Program-made: the position numbers and the translations under genes
NCBI GenBank assembly: GCA_944388745.1
Contig: CALXJZ010000004.1
Span: 1-45,231, forward strand
Origin: an uncultured Clostridia bacterium
GTDB taxonomy: Bacteria; Bacillota; Clostridia; TANB77; CAG-508
Direction of reading: 5' to 3'
DNA: 45,231 nt
In this document: one piece after another, positions 1-8,382 of the stretch
Layout of the letters: the number at the start of each line of letters is the position of its first letter
Numbering within the stretch: the stretch's first letter is position 1
The notes under the pieces: model-generated
Databases searched by the model: none
Seen by the model: only the letters and a program-made list of their open reading frames with translations
Told to the model about the DNA's origin: nothing

Positions 1-258
1 ATTCCGACAATGGCTCATATTATAACTCAAAAAGATATTAAAGGAATGGTAATACTAGATGGACAAGTAAATCTTTCAAACATTCAAACAGTTAATAAAG
101 CAAGATTAGGAAATTATATAACAAAACTTTCCAAAGAAGATATAAATAATATAGATAAATCTTTGTATGTGAGTTTAGGTTTAATGAAAAATATAAAGAA
201 ATATGAAGAAAAAATTGAAAATCTAAATAAGTACATTAAAAAATTAAAAGAAAATTAA
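1..258 (+). CDS. MazF/PemK-family toxin, C-terminal part (gene cut by window start)
   Basis: The gene runs into the window from the left and is open from base 1 (Ile-Pro-Thr before the first visible Met at base 10). The 85 visible residues resemble the C-terminal half of clostridial PemK/MazF endoribonucleases, which cleave mRNA as the toxin of a type II toxin-antitoxin pair. The recognisable stretches are GMVILDGQVNL, KARLGNYITKLSKEDI and a Lys-rich helical tail ending IKKLKEN. The N-terminal part of the fold, with most of the active site, lies outside the window. No antitoxin gene follows, so it would have to be upstream. The family call rests on recalled sequence similarity; the truncation is certain. 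Confidence 0.7.
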   Translation: MPTMAHIITQKDIKGMVILDGQVNLSNIQTVNKARLGNYITKLSKEDINNIDKSLYVSLGLMKNIKKYEEKIENLNKYIKKLKEN

Positions 259-277
259 TTTTAAAAAGCAAAATGAT

Positions 278-306
278 TTGACATTTTACAATATAAATGG
301 TAAAAT
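278..306 (+). promoter_or_regulatory. Sigma-A type promoter in the gap 259-591
   Basis: TTGACA, a 17-base spacer, then TAAAAT: a near-consensus vegetative promoter. No open reading frame follows before the terminator-like hairpin at 461-496, so the likely product is a short untranslated RNA. The rest of the 333-base gap 259-591 holds that RNA and a second promoter at 527-535. Confidence 0.6.
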
Positions 307-312
307 TAAATT

Positions 313-496
313 ACAAATATGTTGTTTTTATCAAAACAATAGTAACATTTAACAAATATAAAAATCTTTTAAGATTTTTAGTATTATGAATATTTTTAAG
401 CTTTTAGCATAGACTAATAGCACAAATATGTTATAGGTTTTTATCTATAATAGTATTACAGGAAAGTTGAGTAACATCAATTTTCCTTTTTATTTT
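313..496 (+). ncRNA. Candidate small RNA of about 180 nt
   Basis: The interval lies between the promoter at 278-306 and a terminator-like hairpin. It contains four small hairpins: stem 322-328/333-339 (TTGTTTT/AAAACAA), 361-378 (AAAATCTT/AAGATTTT), 431-436/445-450 (TTATAG/CTATAA), and 461-470/477-486 (GGAAAGTTGA with TCAATTTTCC), the last followed by a T-rich run. The 11-mer ACAAATATGTT occurs at 313 and again near 422. No ribosome-binding site or usable ORF is seen. It matches no RNA family I recognise. It could instead be a leader or a remnant of the toxin locus. Confidence 0.35.
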
Positions 497-526
497 GCAA
501 AAATGCTATTAATTTTATGCGTTTTG

Positions 527-535
527 TGTTATACT
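527..535 (+). promoter_or_regulatory. Extended -10 promoter before the ORF6N remnant
   Basis: TGTTATACT is an extended -10 element (TGn plus TATACT), about 57 bases before the ATG at 592. No good -35 box is present, which is usual for extended -10 promoters. Confidence 0.4.
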
Positions 536-591
536 AATTTTAACAGTTAATTAGTCAATTATTTTTTCGAGCAAAATGTGGGAGGAACACT

Positions 592-873
592 ATGAAAAAT
601 ATACAAATCAATACGAGGAAAACAAATAATGCTAGACAGTGATGTAGCAATGTTATATCATTATGAGACTAAAAAATTAAATCAGGCAGTAAAAAGAAAT
701 ATAGATAGATTTCCAGAAAGATTTTGCTTTCAGTTAACAGAAGAAGAATTAGAAATTATGTGGTCACAAATTGTGACCACCTCAAAGCTTCAATAAAAGA
801 CTTAGGAAAGAAATGCTTTGGAATTAATAAAATTGAAGATATAGAAATTATAGAAAAAATAATTAATTTATAA
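592..873 (+). pseudogene. ORF6N-domain protein remnant
   Basis: A strong ribosome-binding site (GGAGG at 581-585) precedes ATG 592, but the frame breaks almost at once. Reading across frames gives MKNIQIN, then IRGKQIMLDSDVAMLY and KLNQAVKRNIDRFPERFCF, the typical ORF6N DNA-binding domain seen in phage and mobile-element proteins. After WSQIVTT the middle of the gene is missing. A second frame then gives ASIKDLGKKCFGINKIED and a final stop at 871-873, which matches the end of such a domain. The gene therefore has an early frameshift and an internal deletion. The deletion point is next to a perfect 21-base palindrome at 760-780. Confidence 0.7.
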
Positions 874-878
874 ATATA

Positions 879-915
879 AAAAGCAATACAATAATTTAAT
901 TAGTATTGCTTTTAG
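879..915 (+). terminator. Rho-independent terminator after the ORF6N remnant
   Basis: The stem AAAAGCAATAC (879-889) pairs with GTATTGCTTTT (903-913). The arm ends in a short T run. Confidence 0.65.
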
Positions 916-1039
916 CATCTGTTATCTTTATATGTCTTATTTTTTTCTAGTAAAGTTATATTTTGCAATATTTGAAATTCTAATATTTTAATTCAATATA
1001 AAATTCTAAAATAATAATCTATAAAACCAAATAAATTAC

Positions 1040-1068
1040 TTGTAAAATTTTGTGATATAGTGTAAAAT
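1040..1068 (+). promoter_or_regulatory. Promoter for the femX-alr operon
   Basis: TTGTAA, a 17-base spacer and TAAAAT lie about 80 bases upstream of ATG 1148. Nothing else in 914-1147 stands out. Confidence 0.5.
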
Positions 1069-1147
1069 ACGAATATAATGTAAATAATATAAAAAATAGA
1101 AAAAAATAAAATAAAACATACTAAAATCAGGGAGGAAAAATAAAAAA

Positions 1148-2212
1148 ATGAGATTCGTAACAGATGAAGAATCAAAAAAAGAATATAAAAAATTTCTAGA
1201 AGGACATGAAAGATGTAACTTTCAACAATCATTAGAATGGGCAGAAGTAAAAAAGCCAAACTGGAAACCAGAAGTAATACTAGCAGAAGATGAAGATGGA
1301 AATATAATAGGTTCACTATGTGTATGGATTAGAAAAATGCCAATATTCGGAAACCTAATGTATTCATCAAGAGGACCAGTTTGTGACATACATGATATAT
1401 CAGTAATGAAACAATTAACAGATGGAGCAAAAGAATTAGCCAAAAAATACAATGCATTTGTATTAAGAATGGAGCCAGATATAGTTAGTGATGACCAAAC
1501 CTTTAGAGAGGTTGTAACTAATTTAGGATATAAAATAAAGGATGATGCAAAAGATTTTAAAGATGAAATTCAACCAAGATATGTATTTAGATTAGATATT
1601 AAAGGCAAGACAGAAGAAGAAATAATGGCAGGATTTAAACAAAAATGGAGATATAATATCAGACTAGCCTCAAGAAAAGGTGTAACAGTAAAAGAAGGAA
1701 CAAAAGAAGATTTAAAAGATTTTCACAAAATAATGATAGAAACAGGAGCTAGAGATGGATTTATAATTCGTCCATTAGAATATTTTGAAAAAATGTATGA
1801 TTGCTTAGGTGACCATATGAAAGTTTTAATGGCATATTATGATGGAAAACCAATTTCAGGAGTTATTCCAATTTTCTATGGAAATAAAACTTGGTATTTG
1901 TATGGTGCAAGTAGTAATCAACATAGAAATTTAATGCCAAACTATTTATTACAATGGGAAATGATTAAAATGGCAATTGCAAGACATGATGATATATATG
2001 ACTTTAGAGGTGTTTCAGGAGTAGTTGATGAAAACCACCCACAATATGGATTATATAGATTTAAGCAAGGTTTTGGAGCTACATTTACAGAATTTATTGG
2101 AGAAGTATATATGCCATATAAACCATTAACATATAAATTGTATCGTTTTTCAGAAAAAACCTTTAGAACATTGAGACAATTCAAAATGAAATTAAAAAAC
2201 AAGAAAAAATAG
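1148..2212 (+). CDS. FemA/FemX-family peptidoglycan aminoacyltransferase
   Basis: The 354-residue protein resembles Fem ligases (FemA, FemX, MurM), which use aminoacyl-tRNA to add amino acids to the lipid II stem peptide on the inner membrane face. Family-like features are the N-terminal FQQSLEWAEVKK segment, the SRGPVCD stretch, the central KQKWRYNIRLASRKGV segment, the YLYGASSNQHRNLMPNYLLQW region and the late YDFRGVSG...YRFKQGFG motif. It is near-full length for a short Fem protein and lacks the long coiled-coil insertion of staphylococcal FemA. GGGAGG at 1130-1135 places the start at 1148. The next gene, 37 bases on, is alanine racemase, which supports a cell-wall role. The transferred amino acid cannot be read from sequence. 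Confidence 0.82.
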   Translation: MRFVTDEESKKEYKKFLEGHERCNFQQSLEWAEVKKPNWKPEVILAEDEDGNIIGSLCVWIRKMPIFGNLMYSSRGPVCDIHDISVMKQLTDGAKELAKKYNAFVLRMEPDIVSDDQTFREVVTNLGYKIKDDAKDFKDEIQPRYVFRLDIKGKTEEEIMAGFKQKWRYNIRLASRKGVTVKEGTKEDLKDFHKIMIETGARDGFIIRPLEYFEKMYDCLGDHMKVLMAYYDGKPISGVIPIFYGNKTWYLYGASSNQHRNLMPNYLLQWEMIKMAIARHDDIYDFRGVSGVVDENHPQYGLYRFKQGFGATFTEFIGEVYMPYKPLTYKLYRFSEKTFRTLRQFKMKLKNKKK

Positions 2213-2249
2213 AAAGAAAAAAATACATTTTGAAAGGTAAAATTGTACA

Positions 2250-3368
2250 ATGAATAAGTTAGTAATAAATAAAGAAGATTTAAGATATAATATAGAACAG
2301 ATAAAAAAATATGCTAAAAAAAGTGGACAAGATGATAATGGAAAACCACTAACAATTATAGCTGTTGTAAAAGGAAATGGGTATGGATTAGGAATTGTAG
2401 AATATACAAAGTTTTTGATTGATAATGGAATAAATTTCTTTGCAGTTTCAACATTAGAGGAAGCATTATTATTAAGAAAAAGCGGAATAAAAGAAAAAAT
2501 ATTAATGCTTTCATCAACTGCAATAAAGGAAGATATTGAAAAATTAGTAGATAATAACATAATTATCACAATTGGTTCACAAAATGATATTAAAATAGCA
2601 GAAGAAGTAGCAAAAGAGAAAAACAAGAAAATCAAAGCACATTTGAAAATTGATACAGGTTTTGGTAGATATGGATTTATATATTCAAATAGAGAAAAAA
2701 TGATACAAGCTTTGAAAGAAATGAAAAATATAGAAATTCAGGGAACATTTTCTCATTTTTCTGTTAGCTTTTTTAATGATAAATATACTAAACTTCAATT
2801 TAAAAGATTTATAGATGTAATAGAAATTTTGAAAATGAATGATATACAAACAGGAATGTTACATATATGTAACTCATCGGCATTTGTAAAATTTCCATAT
2901 ATGCATTTAAATGCGGTACGTGTTGGTTCAGCATTTTTAGGAAGATTATCATTTCCAAGTACTTTAGGACTAAAAAAGATAGGATATATGGAGTCAGAAG
3001 TATCTGAAATAAAGGAACTTCCAAAAGGATTTAATATAGGGTATTCAAATACATTTACTACAAAAAAAGATACTAAAGTTGCGATTGTACCTTGTGGATA
3101 TATGGATGGAATAAATATAACAAATGATAGAGATATGTTCAGAACAGTTGATAAGCTAAGATATATAGTAAGAGATGTGAAAGATTTTTTCAAAAAACAG
3201 GCTAAATATGTGAAACTAAATAATCAAAATTGTAAGATACTAGGCAGAATAGGAACATATCATGTCACATGTGATGTTACAAATAAAGATGTGAAAATAG
3301 GAGATAAAGCAATTTTTTCTATTAATCCAAAGTTTGTAGATTCTAGTGTTGAAAGGGATTATAGATAA
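2250..3368 (+). CDS. alr: Alanine racemase
   Basis: A PLP enzyme that converts L-Ala to D-Ala for peptidoglycan. The cofactor motif AVVKGNGYG is present with its Lys at residue 41, as are HLKIDTGFGRYGF, the SHF segment and the AVRVGSAFLG substrate-side motif. The GYSNTF stretch (around residue 265) sits where racemases carry the catalytic Tyr. The C-terminal domain is divergent: the usual GYADG is GYMDG, the usual CMD motif reads TYHVTCDVT, and the protein ends SSVERDYR instead of the longer RVPR-Y tail. At 372 residues it is close to normal length. AAAGG about 15 bases before ATG 2250 is an ordinary ribosome site. It sits between the Fem-like gene and a membrane protein, probably in one operon. 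Confidence 0.85.
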   Translation: MNKLVINKEDLRYNIEQIKKYAKKSGQDDNGKPLTIIAVVKGNGYGLGIVEYTKFLIDNGINFFAVSTLEEALLLRKSGIKEKILMLSSTAIKEDIEKLVDNNIIITIGSQNDIKIAEEVAKEKNKKIKAHLKIDTGFGRYGFIYSNREKMIQALKEMKNIEIQGTFSHFSVSFFNDKYTKLQFKRFIDVIEILKMNDIQTGMLHICNSSAFVKFPYMHLNAVRVGSAFLGRLSFPSTLGLKKIGYMESEVSEIKELPKGFNIGYSNTFTTKKDTKVAIVPCGYMDGINITNDRDMFRTVDKLRYIVRDVKDFFKKQAKYVKLNNQNCKILGRIGTYHVTCDVTNKDVKIGDKAIFSINPKFVDSSVERDYR

Positions 3369-3387
3369 TAGAAAGGAATGAGAAAAG

Positions 3388-4467
3388 TTGGAAGAAAACA
3401 ACAATAAAGAAGAGGTAAAAGAAAAAGTAAAAAAACAAGGATTTTTCAAAAAAGTTTGGTATTCAATTACAAAAATAGAGAGATATCCAGAGTTGGCAGC
3501 ACAAGGTGTAGGAAAAGCATTTTCATATATCAGTAAAGTAGTAGCTATTTTAGCGATTATTTTAAGCTTAGGTTCAATATATCAATCATATCAGATATTG
3601 CAAGAAGGAGTTGCATACTTACAAAATGAATTTCCTGAATTTTCATATAGTGATGGAATTTTAAGTATTGATTCTGAAAATCCAATTACTATTTCAGCTG
3701 AAGATTCATATGTAGGTGAAGCAATAATTGATACAAAAACACAAGATGAACAAACAATAAATCAATATATTTCTGAAATAGAACAAAATGGTGATGGAAT
3801 AATTGTTTTAAATAATAGAGTTATAGTGAAAAACAGTAGTGTTTCAGGAACAATTAGTTATGAATATGCTAAAATATTAGAGCAAGTAGGAATTAAAGAA
3901 TTTAATAAGCAGGATTTAATAAATTATATAAGTAGTTCTCAAATGTATAATTTTTATATAAGTATATTCTTAACATCATTTGTATATAGTTTTGTAATGT
4001 GCTTATTAACAACACTATCAAATGCAGTATTCTTAGCAATATTTGGATATTTAACAACCTGGATTGCAAAAATAAGAATGAGATTTGTAGCTGTATTTAA
4101 TATGGCTGTATATTCATTAACTCTTTCAACAATACTAAATATGATATATATTGCAATTAATATATTTGTACCATTTACTATGGAATATTTCCAAGTAATG
4201 TATGTGACAGTAGCTGCAATTTACTTGATAGCTGCAATATTCTTATTAAAATCAGAGTACATTAAAAGACAAGCAGAATTAATGAAATTAGCAGAAGCTC
4301 AGGAAATTGTTAAGAAAGAATTAGAACAAAAAGAGGAAGAAGAAAAAGAGAAGGAAGAAAGAGAAAAAGAAAAAAAGGAAAGAAAAGAGAAAGATAAAAA
4401 AGAAGAGAAAAAAGATGAAAAGCAAGATGGAAAGCAGGGGGGAGAGCCTCAAGGTTCAGGAGCTTAA
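3388..4467 (+). CDS. DUF1189-like membrane protein
   Basis: A 359-residue protein with an N-terminal basic region and a membrane helix at about residues 46-66. An extracellular segment of about 120 residues follows (FSYSDGILSIDSENPI and so on), then three or four hydrophobic helices (about 190-300) and a long highly charged Lys/Glu tail. This layout fits DUF1189 membrane proteins of Firmicutes, whose function is unknown. The start is TTG 3388: AAAGGA at 3372-3377 is correctly spaced, and the ATG at 3378 is in another frame. It is third in the femX-alr operon, so an envelope role is plausible but not shown. The charged tail (EEEEKEKEEREKEK type) is probably disordered or coiled. Confidence 0.6.
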   Translation: MEENNNKEEVKEKVKKQGFFKKVWYSITKIERYPELAAQGVGKAFSYISKVVAILAIILSLGSIYQSYQILQEGVAYLQNEFPEFSYSDGILSIDSENPITISAEDSYVGEAIIDTKTQDEQTINQYISEIEQNGDGIIVLNNRVIVKNSSVSGTISYEYAKILEQVGIKEFNKQDLINYISSSQMYNFYISIFLTSFVYSFVMCLLTTLSNAVFLAIFGYLTTWIAKIRMRFVAVFNMAVYSLTLSTILNMIYIAINIFVPFTMEYFQVMYVTVAAIYLIAAIFLLKSEYIKRQAELMKLAEAQEIVKKELEQKEEEEKEKEEREKEKKERKEKDKKEEKKDEKQDGKQGGEPQGSGA

Positions 4468-4518
4468 TACGGTTGAAAAATAAGATAAAAAATCAAATAA
4501 AAGAAAGGAATTGAAAAG

Positions 4519-6330
4519 ATGAGTAAAAAGCAAAAACAGCCTAAAGATAAAAAGCAATCACAAAAAACGTGGGCATTAATTATATTATTATTAGTATTAC
4601 TTGCCATATTATTTGGGCTAGCATTTTATCTAATGCAAAACCAAAAAGACAGTGAAGAAAACACAATGGCATATACTGATTTAATAAAAGAAATATCTTA
4701 TGGTAATATAGAAAAAATAGAAATGACAGTAGGAAGTACAACAGTAAAAGTAAAACAAAAAAATGTTGATGAAGAAAAAACAGTTATAGTTCCAAACACT
4801 GAAAGTTTCATGGAATTAGTACAACAAAGAATTGCAGAAGGAAATGAAATGGAATTAATACAAAAATCTAGAAGTGTTATATCACAAATTCCATCAGTAA
4901 TAGTAAGTTTACTACCAACAGCAATAATGCTTGCACTATTTATCATGATTTTCAAGATGCAAGGATTAGGAGAAAAAGGGAAAGTATATGATGATACTGA
5001 AAGAAAAACAAAGGTAAAATTCGAAGATGTAGCAGGTTTAGAAGAAGAAAAACAAGAATTAATTGAAATAGTAGATTTCCTAAAAAGACCAGAAAAATAC
5101 ACAAAGATGGGAGCAAAAATTCCAAAAGGAGTTCTACTATATGGAAAACCAGGAACAGGAAAAACATTAATTGCAAAAGCAATAGCAGGAGAAGCAGATG
5201 TACCATTTATTTCAATGAGTGGTTCAGAATTTATAGAAATGTTTGCAGGACTTGGAGCATCAAGAGTTAGAAAATTATTCGAAAAAGCAAGAAAGCTAGC
5301 TCCATGTATAGTATTTATAGACGAAATAGATGCAATAGGTTCAAGAAGAACATCAAATAGTGGAGCAGAAACAGAAAATAATCAAACATTAAACCAATTA
5401 TTAGTTGAAATGGATGGATTTAGTTCAGAAGAAACAATTATTGTACTTGCTGCAACAAATAGACCAGAAATGCTTGATAAAGCACTATTAAGACCAGGAA
5501 GATTTGATAGACAAATCACAATACCAACTCCTGATTTAAAAGGAAGATTGGAAATATTAAAAATACATGCAAAAGATAAAAGAATATCAGATGACTTGAA
5601 TTTAGAAAGTGTAGCAGAAGATACAGCAGGATTTACAGGTGCAGAACTTGCAAATATTCTAAATGAAGCAGCAATATTAGCTACAAAAAATAAACATGAA
5701 GGAATTGAAGAAGATGATATAGAAGAAGCTGTTAAAAAAGTAACAGTTGGACTAGAAAAACGTACAAGAGTAATCTCAGATAAAGATAAAAAATTAACAG
5801 CATATCATGAAGCAGGACATGCAGTAGTAAGTAGATATTTGCCAACACAAACAAATGTAAAAGAAGTTTCAATTATTCCAAGAGGAGTTGCTGGTGGATA
5901 TACAATGTATAAATCTGATGAAGATAAATACTATATATCAAAAACAGAAATGCAAGAAAAATTAATAGCATTACTTGGTGGTAGAGCTGCAGAAAAATTA
6001 GTATTAGATGACATATCAACAGGAGCAAGTAATGACATTGAAGTTGCAACAAAAATTGCAAGAGATATGGTAACAAAATATGGAATGAGTGACACTTTAG
6101 GTCCAATAGATTTTCAAGGAAAAGAACCTTATGAAATGCAAATGTTTGGAGAGAATATTGGAGATAAAATTGGACAAGAAGTAAAAATATTGATAGATAC
6201 AGCATATAATGATGCTCAAACTTTATTAAAAGAACACAGAGATAAGTTAGATGTAATTGCTAATGTTTTGCTTGAGAAAGAAAAGATAAATGAACAAGAA
6301 TTTAATAGTATTTTTGAAGAGAGGGATTAA
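4519..6330 (+). CDS. ftsH: ATP-dependent zinc metalloprotease FtsH
   Basis: A membrane-anchored AAA+ protease that degrades misfolded membrane and short-lived cytosolic proteins. It has two N-terminal helices (about 17-40 and 125-145) around a short outer domain, then the AAA module. Walker A reads GKPGTGKT (about 209-216; Pro is usual at the second position), and Walker B reads [12 protein letters not shown]. The second region of homology ([21 protein letters not shown]) is complete. The zinc site HEAGH is at 430-434 with its third ligand Asp506 in ASNDIE. At 603 residues it is standard. The final Arg-Asp-stop codons lie inside a REP-like repeat that begins at 6323, so the natural C-terminus has been overwritten. 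Confidence 0.97.
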   Translation: MSKKQKQPKDKKQSQKTWALIILLLVLLAILFGLAFYLMQNQKDSEENTMAYTDLIKEISYGNIEKIEMTVGSTTVKVKQKNVDEEKTVIVPNTESFMELVQQRIAEGNEMELIQKSRSVISQIPSVIVSLLPTAIMLALFIMIFKMQGLGEKGKVYDDTERKTKVKFEDVAGLEEEKQELIEIVDFLKRPEKYTKMGAKIPKGVLLYGKPGTGKTLIAKAIAGEADVPFISMSGSEFIEMFAGLGASRVRKLFEKARKLAPCIVFIDEIDAIGSRRTSNSGAETENNQTLNQLLVEMDGFSSEETIIVLAATNRPEMLDKALLRPGRFDRQITIPTPDLKGRLEILKIHAKDKRISDDLNLESVAEDTAGFTGAELANILNEAAILATKNKHEGIEEDDIEEAVKKVTVGLEKRTRVISDKDKKLTAYHEAGHAVVSRYLPTQTNVKEVSIIPRGVAGGYTMYKSDEDKYYISKTEMQEKLIALLGGRAAEKLVLDDISTGASNDIEVATKIARDMVTKYGMSDTLGPIDFQGKEPYEMQMFGENIGDKIGQEVKILIDTAYNDAQTLLKEHRDKLDVIANVLLEKEKINEQEFNSIFEERD

Positions 6331-6387
6331 AGGGACGGACCTAAAAATCCCTCTTTTTAGGGATTAAGGGACGGACCTCGAAAAATT
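6323..6387 (+). repeat. REP-like repeat, GGGACGGACC type, two units
   Basis: Unit one (6323-6351) is a hairpin with stem GGGATT/AAATCCC around a loop containing AGGGACGGACCT. Unit two (6354-6387) repeats AGGGATTAAGGGACGGACCT and ends in AAAAATT. The same arrangement occurs at 23895-23953. The first unit overlaps the end of ftsH and provides its stop codon. The lone short stem with a conserved loop resembles REP elements mobilised by Y1/RAYT transposases in other bacteria; no such transposase is in this window. Confidence 0.7.
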
Positions 6388-6443
6388 CTTGATATTTTAG
6401 ATATGTTATAGTAAAATAAAAATGTGATAGGTAGGTGATATAT

Positions 6444-7316
6444 ATGCAAATTAAAGAAGCAATGAGAAAAGGAATGATAAAACTAAAAACAAATGATGTA
6501 AAAGAGCCAAACCTAAAAGCAAGACTTCTAATGCAATATATATTAAATAGACCAAGAGAATACATATTAGTACATGATGATAAACAGCTAACATTGAGAC
6601 AAAATGTAGACTATTTCAAACTAATAAAAAAACTCATAGAAGGAGTGCCCTTGCAACACATAACACATCAGCAAGAATTCATGAAATTAATGTTCTATGT
6701 TGATGAAAATGTATTAATTCCAAGATCAGATACAGAAATCTTAGTTGAAGAAGTTATAAAACTAGCTAAAAGTATAAATGCAAAAAAAATACTAGATTTA
6801 TGTACAGGCAGTGGAGCAATTGCAGTATCACTTGCAAAATATATCGAAGGCAGTCAGATAACTGCAACAGATATAAGTAGAAAAGCATTAAGTATTGCGA
6901 AGTTAAATGCAACGAATAACAATGTTGAAGATAAAATAACATTTGTTAGTTCAGATTTATTTCAAAACATTTCAGAAGAAAAATATGATATCATTGTATC
7001 AAATCCACCATATATAAAAAGAAAAGTTATAAAAACTTTAGACAAAGAAGTAAAAAGAGAGCCAATAATTGCACTAGATGGTGGTAATGACGGATTAGAT
7101 TTTTATAAAAAAATCATAGGAAATGCTTATCAATATTTAAAATATAAAGGATACCTATGTTTAGAAATTGGATATGACCAAAAAGATGAAGTTATTGATT
7201 TAATCAACAAAGAGGAAAAATATATTGATACATATAGTAAAAAAGATTTATTTGATAATGATAGAATCGTTATTACTAAATTAGGTATGCTAACTAATTT
7301 AATGGATGAAAGTTAG
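6444..7316 (+). CDS. prmC: Peptide chain release factor N5-glutamine methyltransferase PrmC (HemK)
   Basis: It methylates the Gln of the GGQ motif in release factors RF1 and RF2 using S-adenosylmethionine. The N-terminal helical domain (about 1-80) holds the substrate-side segment GVPLQHITHQQEFM. The SAM-binding motif ILDLCTGSGAIAVSLAK and the catalytic signature SNPPYI are both present. At 290 residues it is full length. ATG 6444 is chosen because GGTAGGTG at 6430-6437 is well spaced for it; a GTG at 6435 would lie inside that site. In many Firmicutes this gene sits with prfA, but here it stands between ftsH and whiA. Confidence 0.93.
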   Translation: MQIKEAMRKGMIKLKTNDVKEPNLKARLLMQYILNRPREYILVHDDKQLTLRQNVDYFKLIKKLIEGVPLQHITHQQEFMKLMFYVDENVLIPRSDTEILVEEVIKLAKSINAKKILDLCTGSGAIAVSLAKYIEGSQITATDISRKALSIAKLNATNNNVEDKITFVSSDLFQNISEEKYDIIVSNPPYIKRKVIKTLDKEVKREPIIALDGGNDGLDFYKKIIGNAYQYLKYKGYLCLEIGYDQKDEVIDLINKEEKYIDTYSKKDLFDNDRIVITKLGMLTNLMDES

Positions 7317-7344
7317 TTATAATAATGATAGGAGATGAAGCAAA

Positions 7345-8217
7345 ATGTCATTTTCATCTGATATAAAGCAAGAATTAAACAAAAACAGTAATTTAGCAAA
7401 TAAAAATATAGTAAGACAAGAATTAGTTGGATATTTAATATCTGGAAATATAAATATAGTAAATAATAAAGAAATTAAATTTTCAACAGAAAGTGATTAT
7501 AACATAAACCGTTTTTCAAAATTACTAACAAATTTGGATATAAATCATTCTATTGATATAGCGGGGAAAAACTTTGTAATAACATTAAAAACAAAAGAAA
7601 TAGAATTTATAGAATATGACAAAGAGACAGTAAAAATTAAAGAAGTACCAGAAAACCAAGAAGAAAAAAAGGCAATAATTAGAGGAACATTTATGGGAGC
7701 GGGTTCTATAAATAATCCAGAAAGAGAATATCATTTAGAAATGGAAGTTACAAATGAGCAAAATATGAATACGGTTTTAGATTTACTTTCAGAATTTGGA
7801 ATAAAAGCAAAATATATGGAGGCTAAAAATAAATATTATATCTATTTAAAAGAAGGAGAAGAAATATCTAAATTTTTGGCACTAATTGGTGCAGCAAAAG
7901 CTGTTATGAAATTCGAAGATATACGAATTCAAAAAGAAATGAGAGGAAAGGTAAACAGGTTAGTAAATTGTGAAACAGCTAATTTGAATAAAACTATAAA
8001 TGCATCAATTGAACAGATTGCAGCAATTAGAAAATTGCAGGAAAATGGTGAATTTAAAAAGTTAGATGATAACTTGAAAGAAATAGCTTTACTTAGATTA
8101 GAAAATCCTGATATGTCATTGATAGAGTTAGGTAAAAAGTTAAAAGTGCCAATAGGAAAGTCAGGAGTTAATTATAGGTTGAAGAAGATAATGGAAATAG
8201 CAAATGGAGTTGGTTGA
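7345..8217 (+). CDS. whiA: DNA-binding regulator WhiA
   Basis: WhiA joins a LAGLIDADG-like domain without nuclease activity to a C-terminal helix-turn-helix. It controls sporulation in actinomycetes and affects division and chromosome segregation in Bacillus. The start MSFSSDIKQELNK is typical. AIIRGTFMGAGSINNPEREYHLE is the homing-endonuclease-like core, RLVNCETANLNKTINAS is the linker motif, and RLENPDMSLIELGKKLKVPIGKSGVNYRLKKI is the helix-turn-helix. All 290 residues are intact. GGAGATG before ATG 7345 is the ribosome site. The usual partners yvcJ and yvcK are not beside it. Its last codons and stop (GGT TGA) lie in the left arm of the hairpin element at 8212-8334. Confidence 0.95.
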   Translation: MSFSSDIKQELNKNSNLANKNIVRQELVGYLISGNINIVNNKEIKFSTESDYNINRFSKLLTNLDINHSIDIAGKNFVITLKTKEIEFIEYDKETVKIKEVPENQEEKKAIIRGTFMGAGSINNPEREYHLEMEVTNEQNMNTVLDLLSEFGIKAKYMEAKNKYYIYLKEGEEISKFLALIGAAKAVMKFEDIRIQKEMRGKVNRLVNCETANLNKTINASIEQIAAIRKLQENGEFKKLDDNLKEIALLRLENPDMSLIELGKKLKVPIGKSGVNYRLKKIMEIANGVG

Positions 8218-8334
8218 AAAATAATTACAATTTTGGCTGTGTCAAACTTCATTTGAAATTTAATCAACGTACAAAAGTACGTCTCATAAATTTCAAACTT
8301 GTTTTCCTTGCCAAAATTTAATTCTTTTCCAACC
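8212..8334 (+). repeat. Long imperfect hairpin element after whiA
   Basis: Three nested pairs of arms make one long hairpin. The outer arms are 8212-8237 and 8310-8334 (GGTTG...TTTTGGC against GCCAAAA...CAACC). The middle arms are 8252-8262 (TTTGAAATTTA) and 8287-8297. The tip is ACGTAC-AAAA-GTACGT at 8267-8282. The outer arm overlaps the whiA stop. There is no T run for termination. It looks like a small palindromic repeat element or MITE; a structured RNA is the alternative. Confidence 0.5.
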
Positions 8335-8382
8335 ATTATGTGTAAGATAAAAAATGTATTGAAATTGAAAGGAATCTAAGTT

